Part shown: positions 35,380 through 46,000 of the stretch, one piece after another
Position numbering within the stretch: position 1 is the first letter of the stretch
Layout: each line of letters opens with the position of its first letter
Source of the DNA: Alkalicaulis satelles
GTDB lineage: Bacteria > Pseudomonadota > Alphaproteobacteria > Caulobacterales > Maricaulaceae
NCBI RefSeq assembly: GCF_008630495.1
Contig: NZ_VWOJ01000005.1
Location: 124,001 to 188,000 of the forward strand
Reading direction: 5' to 3'
DNA length: 64,000 nt
The notes under the pieces: generated by a model
Told to the model about the DNA's origin: nothing
The model's database searches: none
The model's input: only the letters and a program-made list of their open reading frames with translations
Made by a program: the position numbers and the translations under genes

Positions 35380-35588
35380 CGGCGCATCGGGTCCGCCTCT
35401 CCTCCGGCGCGCACAAAACGCCGCCCATACCCTGCGCCCTCTGCCCGCGAATGCCTGCCGGGGCGCACTGCTTGGCATGCAGCCCTGAGCGATTTCCCAA
35501 GTGAACGGGACCCTGTGGTCGATATCGTGATGGTCAGACGGTCGCAGCACGCGCTGGACCGGACACCAACACACATGGAGACCCCATC

Positions 35589-36050
35589 ATGACGACCCAC
35601 GACCAACCGCCTACTGCCCCCGCTCCGGCCTCGCTGATCGCGCGCTGGCTCACCGAGAACCTCAACACCCTCTCCGGCATGGACGACCTGCAGATCGCCC
35701 GCCGCTTCGGCTACGCCCAGCAGGGCGCCATCCGGGCCTGGAAGGACGGAACGCGGCCGGTTCCACCCGGCGCCATTTTCACGCTGGCCGAGATCACCGG
35801 CGTGACGCCCGAGGAGATATTCGCGCTGTGGGCCGCGCAGCTTCTGTCGCCTGAGAGCGTCGAGGGCAAGGCGCTGACCGAGCTTGCCGGACGCTGCGTG
35901 CGCCCCGAAGCGCATGCGCTCCTCTCCCGGATGAAGCGCACCGGCATCAAGCTCGGCGCGGTCACCGACGAGCACCTTGACCTGCTACGCTGGATGACCG
36001 CATCCGGACACCAGCGGCGCGACGCGCTCAGCGCGCTCGAACCGGTCTGA
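35589..36050 (+). CDS. XRE-like HTH regulator, copy 1
   Basis: A 153-residue protein. Residues about 15-80 fit a Cro/C1-type helix-turn-helix (DDLQIARRFGYAQQGAIRAW, KDGTRPVPPGAIFTLAEITG), as in phage and island regulators. The C-terminal half (LLSPESVEGKALTELAGRCV onward) is helical and may mediate oligomerisation. It starts 26 bp upstream of a second, related small regulator on the same strand. The pair resembles phage-style control modules. Targets are unknown; the repeats in the upstream gap are candidates. Confidence 0.62.
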   Translation: MTTHDQPPTAPAPASLIARWLTENLNTLSGMDDLQIARRFGYAQQGAIRAWKDGTRPVPPGAIFTLAEITGVTPEEIFALWAAQLLSPESVEGKALTELAGRCVRPEAHALLSRMKRTGIKLGAVTDEHLDLLRWMTASGHQRRDALSALEPV

Positions 36051-36075
36051 CGGAGAGCAAGAGGAGGACGCAGCC

Positions 36076-36510
36076 ATGGGCTACACCGCACCCAACCGCA
36101 TCAAGGGCAAGGGTGGTCCGCGCGCAGGCGCAGGCCGTCCTCCCGGCGATAAAGAGACCGGCCCCGGCTATGAGCTCGCCATGTGGATCGATGAGCGCGT
36201 CGACGAGCTACTCGCCAGCCGGGGCTGGTATGCCAACGACCTGACATCGAGGCTTGGCTATCAGAAACCGAACATCCTCTCGCAATGGCGTTCCGGCCGC
36301 AGCCGCATACCCATCGAGAAGCTCGTCCAGCTGTCTGAGCTGTTCAACATCGAGCTCGCGCTTCTGCTCCGGATGTGGCTGGAGCAGTATATCGGCGCTC
36401 ACCAGGACGCCCCCGCCCTGCTCGGCGTGTTCGACCGGGTCGTCACCGAGGAGGAGTTCGAGATCGTGAAGGCCCACCGCGCGGCCAAAGCGAAGGGGGA
36501 GACGGTCTAG
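36076..36510 (+). CDS. XRE-like HTH regulator, copy 2
   Basis: A 144-residue protein. A basic, glycine-rich N-terminus (NRIKGKGGPRAGAGRPPGDK) resembles phage small-terminase and DNA-binding tails. It is followed by an HTH (ASRGWYANDLTSRLGYQKPN, then ILSQWRSGRSRIPIEKLVQL). The HTH layout parallels copy 1 (a residue before WRSGRSRIP aligning with WKDGTRPVP), so the two are distant paralogues. A long hairpin follows the stop codon. It probably acts with copy 1 on island promoters. Confidence 0.62.
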   Translation: MGYTAPNRIKGKGGPRAGAGRPPGDKETGPGYELAMWIDERVDELLASRGWYANDLTSRLGYQKPNILSQWRSGRSRIPIEKLVQLSELFNIELALLLRMWLEQYIGAHQDAPALLGVFDRVVTEEEFEIVKAHRAAKAKGETV

Positions 36511-36520
36511 CGGACCTCAT

Positions 36521-36575
36521 ACACCGGGATGCTCGCCAATGACTCACCAGAGCTCGCTGGCGAGCGTCCCGGTGT
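36521..36575 (+). terminator. Long hairpin after the XRE pair
   Basis: Arms 36521-36538 and 36558-36575 pair over 18 positions with one G-T wobble and a 19-nt loop, starting 10 bp after the stop. No T-run follows. It may block read-through toward the convergent Druantia genes or serve as a protein site. Confidence 0.6.
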
Positions 36576-36960
36576 CTGGTGCTGGTGGGGTAGCGTAAAC
36601 GTGGAGAGCGCGTCTGGCAGCGTTATAGAGTTATTTACACGAGGTGCACTGGCAGGCTCACAAGGCCCTTCAGCTTAAAACCAAATAAATAATAGAGATA
36701 TGGCGATGTCTATTCGCCACCTAATGATATACTGATATCAATGTAAATCCTAAAAAATGCAATTATATAGATATTTAATATTTCGATTACATATAAAGCG
36801 AAATTATGAATGAAAGTATCTAGAAAGTTGCTGAAAACGAAATTTCGTAGGGGGGGGCTCTATAGGCCCTATACACTCGGCAATTAATGAATTGATTTGT
36901 AAGGGTTTAATATGCTATTGAATTTGCAATCTATATCCGCCGCCATTTACTGTACATGGC
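36576..36960. other. AT-rich non-coding block between convergent operons
   Basis: From about 36,650 to 36,960 the sequence drops to roughly one-third GC, far below the rest of the window, and has no open frame that looks coding. A G-run (about 36851-36858) stands out. It lies downstream of the druE stop and of the XRE pair, so it is a junction of foreign DNA rather than a promoter region. Confidence 0.6.
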
Positions 36961-39900
36961 CTATTTTTCATTAATCAATCCGAAATAGGTGCGCCCAGCA
37001 TCGCACTTTATCAGAGCATTCATTCGACCCAGCTCTTTAAATTGGATACTAATCGAATTAGAGAAATCAAACCGCACCGGACGAATAGGTTTCCACGCCC
37101 CCACTCCCTGGTCCAAAACAAGAACAGCTTTTGCGCCTGACTGCGTCTCTACACTCAGCGTGCGCCAATGGGGGCATTCCTGCCGCTCAAGCACACTTGC
37201 TGGCACTCCAACATCCCTGAAAAGCGCGCTGAGTACCTCGTTGCGATCCTCGATATGTGGCCAGTCATGGGTCAGAAGATCAGCGCGACGCGGCTCATCA
37301 TAGCGTTTCGCGCCTCGCGTGATCACATTGCATTTCGCGCCCGGCCCTGCCAAAGCACCTATGATCTCAGCGTAAAGGCGCACCGCTAGTGGATTGTAAA
37401 TGTAGCGATCATGGATCGTGATCCTGACAGCTGGCTCAGCCTTCGCTCCAAAAACATCCGGGGCAAGCTCCGCCGCCAACGCTTTGAACCGCTCTCCAAA
37501 CCCCAACACCGGTCCGTCCAGGTCAGGACCGACAAATCTGATGCCGCCGCGCTGGTCACCTTGGAGCCATGCGGTTACATCGACAGCCGCTCGTGCCAGC
37601 TCCGCATCTGTGATCAGCCGCGTCTCGGCTGACACATTTGGTGCATCGACCGCAAATCCCCATTCAGGGCCAGGAGCGCAAGTTATATCTTTGGCGCCAA
37701 AAAAGCGGGCTTGATCAGCGGAGCGGCAATATAGTGCTGCGTTTTCAAGCCATGACAGTGCCGCTGCGTCCAGAATGCGTGCGCCAATTCGTTCAGCGTT
37801 GAGCGCGAACTCAGCCTTGATATTAGGAGCGCATGCCTTGATTTCAGCGGCATTGACTACAAACCAAAGCGATCCGCCTCCAGCACTGAAACGTTTGAGG
37901 AACGGACCGGCTGACCACTCAGAGAAGTCCCAGGCATCAGGTGCACCGGTCAATCGGACCACCAAACTGGGGTCCTTGCGAGCATTTAGCCGCCCCAAAG
38001 CGGCCTCAAGCAAAGGCGCACTCTCATAGCGTGTGACGTCACCCAGGACTTTAAAGCGCCGGGGCATGTCCAAGCGCAAGCTCGCCTCTCTCAGCGCTTT
38101 AAACGCGGATGCGCGATCTGACCGTTCAGCGAGATGCTGAACATCTGGCCCAAGCACACAGGCTGAGCAGATTTTTTTCGCATCAGGGTCTCCGCATCGT
38201 CCCGTTTTCGAGCAATCGAGCAGCTCGGTAGCCAATCTTATGCGGTCTATTGGGTCATCGCCTATTGACGACGCGAATCCAGCCCCGCCGACGGCATGAT
38301 CATAAACCACCGCCGTATGCGTCGGGCGGCCCTGACGATCCCGCGTTTGCAGCGCGGCCACACCCATCTCAGTAGGTTCGACGCCTAAACGGCGTGCATT
38401 TGCCTCACGCAAAGCGAGCGCTGTAGCCAAGGCAGCTTCACGGCTTTTCAAACCGGCCAATTGCAGCTCGAATACGCTGGTGCGGGTCTCTTCACCCAGG
38501 CTAAGGCGGCGCTGCATCTTGAAGCCGCCGGACGATCCTGGACAGACCTCCAAGGCCTCGCCGCCTTTAGATCGGCGCAGGGGCCGGTGAGCGGACATGG
38601 ATTTTGGCAAATCGCCGTCAGGGCTTGTCTCCGGCTCAGCGCGACCGCACTCCAGACAAAGGGCGTAGCCATGCCCATGGGCACCAGGGTTGAACGTGAA
38701 CACCAAACCCGCTGCATCCGTGCGAAGCCGGCCAAGTTCGGGATCAGGCAAGTCGCGCCAGTCGGCGTTCAACGACCCGACCCAGGCGTCAGGCCGCGGC
38801 GAATACGGCGCTCCTTCGGGTTGATCGCTCGTCGCAACGGCGGTGTCGACGGTAAAGCCAGCGGGTGCCAGGTAGCTAATGTCAACCGACCTCGCTTCGC
38901 CGCAATCTGGGTTCGGGCACCCTCGATCCTCGGACGCAGTAGATTGACTTCGCAAGCGTCCACAGCCTCGGCACTGGCGCACAGTGCGAAGGCTTTGGGT
39001 TTCTTTAACTGGCTCATCGCCGTCTGGACGCTTCCAGTTCAGCGTGACGCCAGCGCTGCGCCTAACAATGCCATCAACCACCACCTCGGCGCCTGGGGCG
39101 TATTCGAAAATGGCCATGTTTCTTTGCCGGCTCGGCAATCCCCGCGCCCGCAGCCTCCGATCCTCAAGGATCGGCCGGCCGCTCTCCTCCTGACGCTTTT
39201 TTTGCTGAGCGATCTCTTGTCCAGAATAGGGCCAGAAGGTCACCACGCCCGTCGGGAAGCCGTAGGCCGGGAAAAATCCCTGGCCGGACAAAGCAGACAG
39301 CAGATAGTCGCGTGAAAGCCGGTCGCGCTGAGCTGATCGCGCACGTTCCTCCGCCGACTGATCCGTCAGCGCGCCGTCGAGCGCTTCCCATTCAATCTCC
39401 ACCGCCTCCTTGATCGCAAGGACCCTATCGCGCGACGCCAATATAACATCGACGCCCGGCGCCAAGGGCGTACCGGCCAGCAGCGCGTCGAGATCGGCGT
39501 CCTGAGCTAATACGTCAGCGCGCGCCTCAAGCCATCCTGCAAAAGCGTCCACGGGTGCGCGCTCGACCTCAATATCGAGCGCGAAGAATGCACCCACCGT
39601 CATCTTATAGAGCTCTTTGCCCTCGTCGCGAAGAAAGCGGGCGAGCAGCCATGCGTTGACGTGGCGCTGAACGATCATCGCACTGTCTAATGACACCCGT
39701 GGCGCGACCTGTTTGCGCTCGAAATAGCTCATGGGGTCATTGACAACCTCGCGGTCCAGCGGTCGGTCCTTGCAAATGGTCAAACCCAAAGAAATCGACT
39801 GGCCGCCCCGGCCCGCTCGGCCCACGCGTTGCTTGTAGTTCGCGATGGATGGCGGAGCGTTCGTCAGAATAACGGCCTCCATTTGACCGATATCGACGCC

Positions 39901-42900
39901 CATCTCCATGGTGGTGGAGCAGCTTAAGACATTGATTTTTCCAGATTTAAATCCCGCCTCGTAGGCTTGGAGAATGGGTTGCTCGAGTTGTGCGGAGTGT
40001 TCAGCGGTACGAAAATAGCTGTCTAGGCGAGCGGCCCGGTCATTGCGCCCATCCCAGAGCCGTTGAGTGCGAAGCTCGCCAATGAGGGGGTCGCTTTCCA
40101 GCCAATCGATAATGTCTCCGCTCGGGACCCCGAAGCCGCTTTCATCTTTCAGGAGTGGAAATGGGTGGAGCGGGAAGACTGCGCGCTGAGTTTCGGGGTG
40201 ACGGCCTTGGCTGTCGCGATAGATTGATCGCCCTTTGAACGCAGCTTGCAGCGGAACACGGGTGATCGGGCAAATGTCTGCCTCCTGCACCGGGACAACG
40301 GCCAGCTTGGTCCAATCGAGACGGAATCCTCCATCACCGTCTTTCAGCACGCCTGAGCCCTTCACCGCCAGGAAAGCGGCGTCGAAAAGATCGGCCAGCT
40401 CCGCACGGCCCGCCTTATCTTCAGGGGATATCTTCAAAGCTTGGAATGCCAAACTTACAATCGCGTTGGCGTCAGGCCGAGGTCCATAGGGGTTGGTCCA
40501 GACTTTCTGGCGTGCTTTGTCGTGAACGTCATTTTGACTTCTAACAACAAAGCGTCCGCCGCCTTTAATGTTGGCGAAAATCATCCATGCGCCATTGCGC
40601 ACGGTAATCATCTGGTTCTGGCGCAAGAAGTGCGTGACAAGCAGCTCCAGCAATGCCTGCCAATCGGATTTGAGCAGGCCAAGTTGGCCCGCAACCACTG
40701 GCGGAGGCGCGTAATCGGGCAATTGCAGGCGGACAAAGCCGAGTGTCTCAGCGCTTGCAGCCCATTTCGGCCGTCTTGCAAGCTCCCGCAGCAATAAAAA
40801 TTCGGCCAACTCGTCGGCAGTTTCAATGCGGCTTGTTCGAGGAGACCAGAGGGCTAGAAGCGCGCCTTGAACGTCGGAATGGCGCGCCAGATCCTGAACA
40901 AGTTCATAAATGGGTAGCGCACGAACGGCCCCGCCGCCCTCCTTCTGTTTGATTTGCTCGCGCACTGTTTTGATAACGCTCGCCAGTGCGGGGTTGCTTT
41001 CAATCAGTGCGAGCTGCGCCTTCAGCTCCGCCAGGCCGGCATCGTCTTTAGTAGCCGCCTTACGGGCCGAATTTTGGACCGAGTGATAGAGCCAGGCGCG
41101 GACAAATTCGCGCTCGGCGCCGATCTGGAGCGCGGAGGCGTGCTTTGCCGTCCCCTGTCTGGCGTCGGTGAAGCTGATCAGTTTCCGGCCTCGCGCTGGC
41201 AAGCCGGTGGAGTCCGGCTCTGGGGTGAGCATAGGCAGCAGGGCTGGAACAAGCTGCCTGAGCAAATAAGGCGCACCGGCGCGGAGCGGCCTGACGGGGC
41301 CATAAGTCTCATGCTTTTCGGGTGCTGCGCCGCAGTGCGGGCAAAGGTTCGGATTATCATGGCGACGCAATTCAATGGAGCCGTCCATTGGAAAGTCGAG
41401 AATGCGACCGGTTCGAGGCTCCATTTGAAGCGCGACGCCATTCCGGTTCGAGGTCAGCAAGCAGCGCATTGAAGCCGTGTCGTGCTCTGGCTCCAGCGCG
41501 AGGGTGGCGTCACTAAGTGGCAAGTCATCATCCTCGACGTCCGGCGGCGATGCATGAAATTCAGGGTCGAGATCTTGAGCGAAGTCCGCACCAGGGTCTT
41601 CGGTTGGGCGACTGAGTCTGACGCCATCATCTGCTGCGCTCAGCGCGCCGTCACCGCAGGTTCGGCAACTGACCCATTCAAACATAACTGAGCGGCAGTG
41701 GGGGCAATGCTCATGCGCTTCAGTGTCCACGAACCCGTAGGGCCAATCGGCCATGGCTGGCGGCTTGCCTGAACATGCTGAATTGGGACAGACGTGAACG
41801 CCTGAGAGCACGTTATGGAACATATGCAGGCGTATCGGCAGTACCGCTTCAGATCGCGACTCTTCCGGATTTCGGCGGGCCTGCAGGGCATGCACAAGCA
41901 GGCTGACCGCTTCATCCTGTCCAGCTGCGGGGTCGCCGAGAATATCGCATGCCGCCTGGCGCCATTGCGACCAGGTTAGGGGCCGGTCGGCCCGCAGGCG
42001 TTCGCGCACTTTGCGCAGTGCAGCGTTGGCGAACAACGCCCGCGCCCGCTCTTCATCACTGCTGCGCTGAAGCTGCGAAAGCGAGAGCGGCGACGGCTCC
42101 AGCGGATCCTCCGGCAACACCGCCCTCTGGCCCAGAACCACATGCACTTGATCCAGCGGCGCTCCAGAGAGCTGAGAGAGGAAAGCGCCCAGCGGTGCGG
42201 GATCACCATCCCCAATGGTCGCGGAGGTCGCGACGTAGCGAAGCTCTTCGGGGCGCTTTCCGAACGCCGCAGCCACCCTGCGCAATAGCAGAGACAATTC
42301 GGCGGCCTGAGCCCCGATATAGCTGTGGGCCTCGTCGAGAACGATGTACTCCAGCGTGCCGTCAGATTGCTCGAGAATCGGCGCGTCTTCGCGGCGTACG
42401 AGCATGTATTCGAGCATGGTGATATTGGTGACCAAGACCGGCGGCGGCGTCGCGCGCAAGGTCTTGCGGTCAGCCACTTTGGCCGGATTCATCCGGGCTT
42501 CATCGGCTTTGATCTCGTTGGGGGTGGCCCCATTATAGAGACAGTAGCGGAGCGATCCGCCAAAGGGCTCGAACCAGGCTTTTAGGCGCTCCTCCTGGCT
42601 ATTGATAAGGGCGTTCAGCGGATAAAGCATGATGGCGCGCACGCCGGTGAGGCGGCGCTCGCCGCTATTCGACAGCTCAACAAGCCGGTCTAGTAGCGGC
42701 GCCAGAAAGCACTCGGTTTTGCCTGATCCTGTGCCGCTGGAGACGATTACCGACCGCGGGTCGTCGGCACGCAAGTGCGACCAGGCTTCCACCTGATGGG
42801 CATAAGGCGGAAACATCTTCTCGCTCAGCGTGTCCACTGTGCGGGTTTGAAAGAGCTCGCGCACCCCATCCCAGCCCGCGTCCGCCGGCTTCCAGGGAAA

Positions 42901-43050
42901 TGCACCCTCCAAGATCAATTCGCTGCCGCGCGCGTTTAGCCGTGCCAGCGCGGCCTGTTCTAGGCCTGGAGTGCGCAGCTTGGAGATTTCAAGCAAAGAC
43001 CGGCTGGTCTCTCGGGGGATGCGCGAAAGCAGGGCTTGGATGTCGATCAT
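36961..43050 (-). CDS. druE: Druantia DruE: giant DEAD/DEAH helicase with DUF1998
   Basis: A 2029-residue superfamily 2 helicase. Motifs: Walker A SSGTGSGKTE (about 104-113), DEAH box at 239-242 in IVLDEAHSYIG, SAT motif near 275, and motif VI QRVGRAGRGGQS near 1073. Two Cys-rich zinc-ribbon-like clusters lie near 420-465 (CPNSACSGK, HCPHCRSVM, CRTCGDG). Another near 1620 (CSKTGRCGDPDAKKICSACV) marks the DUF1998 region. Size and order match DruE, the shared component of Druantia anti-phage systems. It starts 3 bp after the stop of druH. DISARM helicases also carry DUF1998 but have different partners. Confidence 0.9.
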   Translation of the reverse strand: MIDIQALLSRIPRETSRSLLEISKLRTPGLEQAALARLNARGSELILEGAFPWKPADAGWDGVRELFQTRTVDTLSEKMFPPYAHQVEAWSHLRADDPRSVIVSSGTGSGKTECFLAPLLDRLVELSNSGERRLTGVRAIMLYPLNALINSQEERLKAWFEPFGGSLRYCLYNGATPNEIKADEARMNPAKVADRKTLRATPPPVLVTNITMLEYMLVRREDAPILEQSDGTLEYIVLDEAHSYIGAQAAELSLLLRRVAAAFGKRPEELRYVATSATIGDGDPAPLGAFLSQLSGAPLDQVHVVLGQRAVLPEDPLEPSPLSLSQLQRSSDEERARALFANAALRKVRERLRADRPLTWSQWRQAACDILGDPAAGQDEAVSLLVHALQARRNPEESRSEAVLPIRLHMFHNVLSGVHVCPNSACSGKPPAMADWPYGFVDTEAHEHCPHCRSVMFEWVSCRTCGDGALSAADDGVRLSRPTEDPGADFAQDLDPEFHASPPDVEDDDLPLSDATLALEPEHDTASMRCLLTSNRNGVALQMEPRTGRILDFPMDGSIELRRHDNPNLCPHCGAAPEKHETYGPVRPLRAGAPYLLRQLVPALLPMLTPEPDSTGLPARGRKLISFTDARQGTAKHASALQIGAEREFVRAWLYHSVQNSARKAATKDDAGLAELKAQLALIESNPALASVIKTVREQIKQKEGGGAVRALPIYELVQDLARHSDVQGALLALWSPRTSRIETADELAEFLLLRELARRPKWAASAETLGFVRLQLPDYAPPPVVAGQLGLLKSDWQALLELLVTHFLRQNQMITVRNGAWMIFANIKGGGRFVVRSQNDVHDKARQKVWTNPYGPRPDANAIVSLAFQALKISPEDKAGRAELADLFDAAFLAVKGSGVLKDGDGGFRLDWTKLAVVPVQEADICPITRVPLQAAFKGRSIYRDSQGRHPETQRAVFPLHPFPLLKDESGFGVPSGDIIDWLESDPLIGELRTQRLWDGRNDRAARLDSYFRTAEHSAQLEQPILQAYEAGFKSGKINVLSCSTTMEMGVDIGQMEAVILTNAPPSIANYKQRVGRAGRGGQSISLGLTICKDRPLDREVVNDPMSYFERKQVAPRVSLDSAMIVQRHVNAWLLARFLRDEGKELYKMTVGAFFALDIEVERAPVDAFAGWLEARADVLAQDADLDALLAGTPLAPGVDVILASRDRVLAIKEAVEIEWEALDGALTDQSAEERARSAQRDRLSRDYLLSALSGQGFFPAYGFPTGVVTFWPYSGQEIAQQKKRQEESGRPILEDRRLRARGLPSRQRNMAIFEYAPGAEVVVDGIVRRSAGVTLNWKRPDGDEPVKETQSLRTVRQCRGCGRLRSQSTASEDRGCPNPDCGEARSVDISYLAPAGFTVDTAVATSDQPEGAPYSPRPDAWVGSLNADWRDLPDPELGRLRTDAAGLVFTFNPGAHGHGYALCLECGRAEPETSPDGDLPKSMSAHRPLRRSKGGEALEVCPGSSGGFKMQRRLSLGEETRTSVFELQLAGLKSREAALATALALREANARRLGVEPTEMGVAALQTRDRQGRPTHTAVVYDHAVGGAGFASSIGDDPIDRIRLATELLDCSKTGRCGDPDAKKICSACVLGPDVQHLAERSDRASAFKALREASLRLDMPRRFKVLGDVTRYESAPLLEAALGRLNARKDPSLVVRLTGAPDAWDFSEWSAGPFLKRFSAGGGSLWFVVNAAEIKACAPNIKAEFALNAERIGARILDAAALSWLENAALYCRSADQARFFGAKDITCAPGPEWGFAVDAPNVSAETRLITDAELARAAVDVTAWLQGDQRGGIRFVGPDLDGPVLGFGERFKALAAELAPDVFGAKAEPAVRITIHDRYIYNPLAVRLYAEIIGALAGPGAKCNVITRGAKRYDEPRRADLLTHDWPHIEDRNEVLSALFRDVGVPASVLERQECPHWRTLSVETQSGAKAVLVLDQGVGAWKPIRPVRFDFSNSISIQFKELGRMNALIKCDAGRTYFGLINEK

Positions 43051-43053
43051 GGA

Positions 43054-46000
43054 TCACTTTCCAGCAGAAAGATGGAGGTCAAGCATGGCGCGGGATACGC
43101 CGTGATCAAAGAAATCAGGGTCGTATAGTCGCGCCAACCGGAACTGGCTTGCCGCCTTTGGCCCAAACTCAGAGAGACCGAGCGCGATGCGCGCAGCGGC
43201 TCGAGGGGCCGCGAGAACGCAGTCAAATTGACACGCGAACCGACCCCGCAAATCACCAAGGACGCCCGTATCCAGAGTCAATCTTGGCGGCGGGACGCCA
43301 TCGACCCGCCGCTTAACCATCGCCTGAGCCAAATCCGAGTAGCTATATTCTCGAATCTCACAAAGCGCCCGGCTGAACGGCGCTTCACGATCACGGCGCT
43401 CGGCCTCGTCCATGCCTGATTGCAGCATCACCGCATGGGCGGCTTGAGCTGCATGCAGCCGAAGGTCAGGCCTATGGCTAACCTGTGCCAAATGCTCAAT
43501 GAGCGGGCTGGCCGCCATATATGGACTGTCGATTCCAGCTTTGAGAAGCTGCGTACGGGTAAATTCAAATTGCTCTGTGAAAGCAGTGACCCAAGTCTCT
43601 GCCTTGATAGTGGGCCAAACCAAAGCCAGCTCACTCTCCAGGTCGAAGACTGCGTCCAGATCAGTGCGCCCGGTTGCTCCAGCAAGCATGTAAACCGCTA
43701 GCTGGGGCGTTTGGGCCAGCACGCCTAGGATATCAAAGCTAATCGGCGGAACCTGATATTTGCGCGCGGCGTTGACAGTAGCCAGGGCCAAGCGTGCGAA
43801 CTCACGGCGATCTGTAGCCGTATCCCCGACAGCCATCAGTGCATTTCGACGGCCAGACGCCAGCAATGACGCCGCCTGAACCTTGTTGGCGGGGACGCTG
43901 CTTTCGCGGGCAGCAATAAACACTGGCCGCATACGGCTGTGGTTTGCGCCGCGGCCAGTCAGGACCCATGGCCCGGGGCCCGACCTATGGTGGGCTAACG
44001 CCTCAAACGAGATCGCGGTAGCCGCCTCCTCGAGGGTGAGCTGGCACCCGTTCTCAGGCGCCAGTAACGGGATGAAGATGAGGTGCTCAAAGCCTAAGGC
44101 GCGCAGATACGCGACCGTTTCATCTACCGGTCTTTCCCACGTGGATCGAGGCGGATCCAAGTCATAGCGGCGCACCGTGAGGGCGCGCCCGCCGCCTCGC
44201 CAGAGAATATCCACGCGGGCTTCGTGGTCGTTTGTTTGGCTCAAAAGAGCGCGAATATCGTCGCGATAGACCGTCAGGGGAGTGTCGCCCGTGACCTTTC
44301 GGACAAATCCTACACGGCTTCCATAACCGGCCAACTCAAACAATAAAAGGTCGCTGGACTGGCTCCACGCCGAATAGCGAAAAAGCGAGCTGGCACCGAC
44401 CGTCTGCGCCCCTTTTATCGGCAGATCATTCTCCAGTATTGCTTTTGAGAGCGACGTATCCCTTAATTTTAGCCGAACCCGACGATCACCCCAGCTTAAC
44501 CCAACCTCAAAGACTGCGCCTGGAGTGAGTTCGGCGAGATCAAGCTCCACGTTCGGTCCTTGGGCAATGGCTTTGACACCATCAGTTCGCGCTTTCACCA
44601 GCGCGCCTGCGAGGCCGGATAGGATAACGCGGCGCGCGCTGCTGCTTGGGGCAAAATCAATTTGGAATTCGTCCGGAAGCAAAACTACATGCGCGGAGCC
44701 GATCAGCACGCCCTCCTTCGCTAGGCCGATTTCCACATCACCGAACGGCGCTTCATTGCGATACAGTCTCCATTGTCCTCGCCCCTTCGGCCGCCATAGC
44801 AAATCGGCACGCGACGCTTCAACGAGGGCACCACGGTCACGACACAACACACGTGGCTGACCGATGAACGCCGTCGGCTTGCACGCGGTCGTGTATCGGC
44901 CATCCAATAGTAGCGGGGCGCCCGAACTCTCGGCGCACCCTGTGCGCCATACACGTGTAAGGCCGTCACACTCAAGACGCGCTTCGCCTGAAAAACCAAC
45001 GAGGACATATTTCTCATCGACCGGCTCTGGATTTTCGCGTTCTGATCCGGGCCGCCAATCGATTTCGTCCAAACGTTTCCGATCAACTAACAGGAACAAG
45101 CGCTCACCAGGGTGATCGACTGAAGCATTTGAGACCATCCGTAACCGATCAGCGGAATCTCCGCCGCTGTAGGACGCGAAGACCAACACATCTTCCAGCT
45201 GGGGGGACGCCCCGCGCGGCGCGATCAATACGGGCGGGCGCTCGCCGACTTGGCATACCAGTGTGACATCGTCAGCTAGAGCCAGGTCAAATTGGCTCCG
45301 GCCGAGCGGGCGGACGGTCAGAGCTTCGCCTTCACTTGAAAAGCTGCGTTCAATCAGGGCGATGGCGCGCGATGACGCCCGGCCTTTAGATGTGCGTAGG
45401 AAAAGCTGTGCGCGCGATGCGCCTTCCAACGCGTCCCGCAGCTCGGCGCTGATATCAAAGAGGTCGATTTCGCCTTCCAACCCGATCTCAAGGGCAGGCC
45501 TCCAGGCGCCGCCAGAGCGGTAGAGCACGCGCTCAGCGGAGAAGACGTCCTCTCCACGGGCGGATGTGCGCAGAGCGTCGGCGATGAGCGCGCGCAAGTC
45601 CTCCGCTTCGGCAGGCACTGGCAGTTCATCCAGCCAGCCGGGCCTGATGCGGGTCAGGCGAAGCACCGGATCTTCGCCTGACAGGCTGTCGCCGACCCCG
45701 ACCAAGCGCTTGAATTCAAATATTTTTTCGACCAGCTCACAGACGACTTCGGAAATGACCTCGGAAAGCGTCTCGCTGTTGGCCCGGCGTTTGCGCTCCT
45801 GCTCGACAGCAATCTTGAGCGGGACCCCTTTGAACATCTGCACCACGCTGCCGCACACCCACGCCCGAAGCCAGCTTGCGCGGCGCACTTCTGACAGCGG
45901 CAGGCCGCTCTCCCGGACCACAGCCCAGACGTTTCTCAATCCCTCAATATCTTTTGAACCGGGCCGCTTCCACCATCTGAGCCCTTTGAGGACGGCATCG

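Noticed and set aside
35072-35500. Overlapping frames on both strands between the membrane protein and the XRE genes
   Set aside because: Biased Arg/Pro/Ser composition, no ribosome site and no motif; the region is better described as non-coding with repeats.
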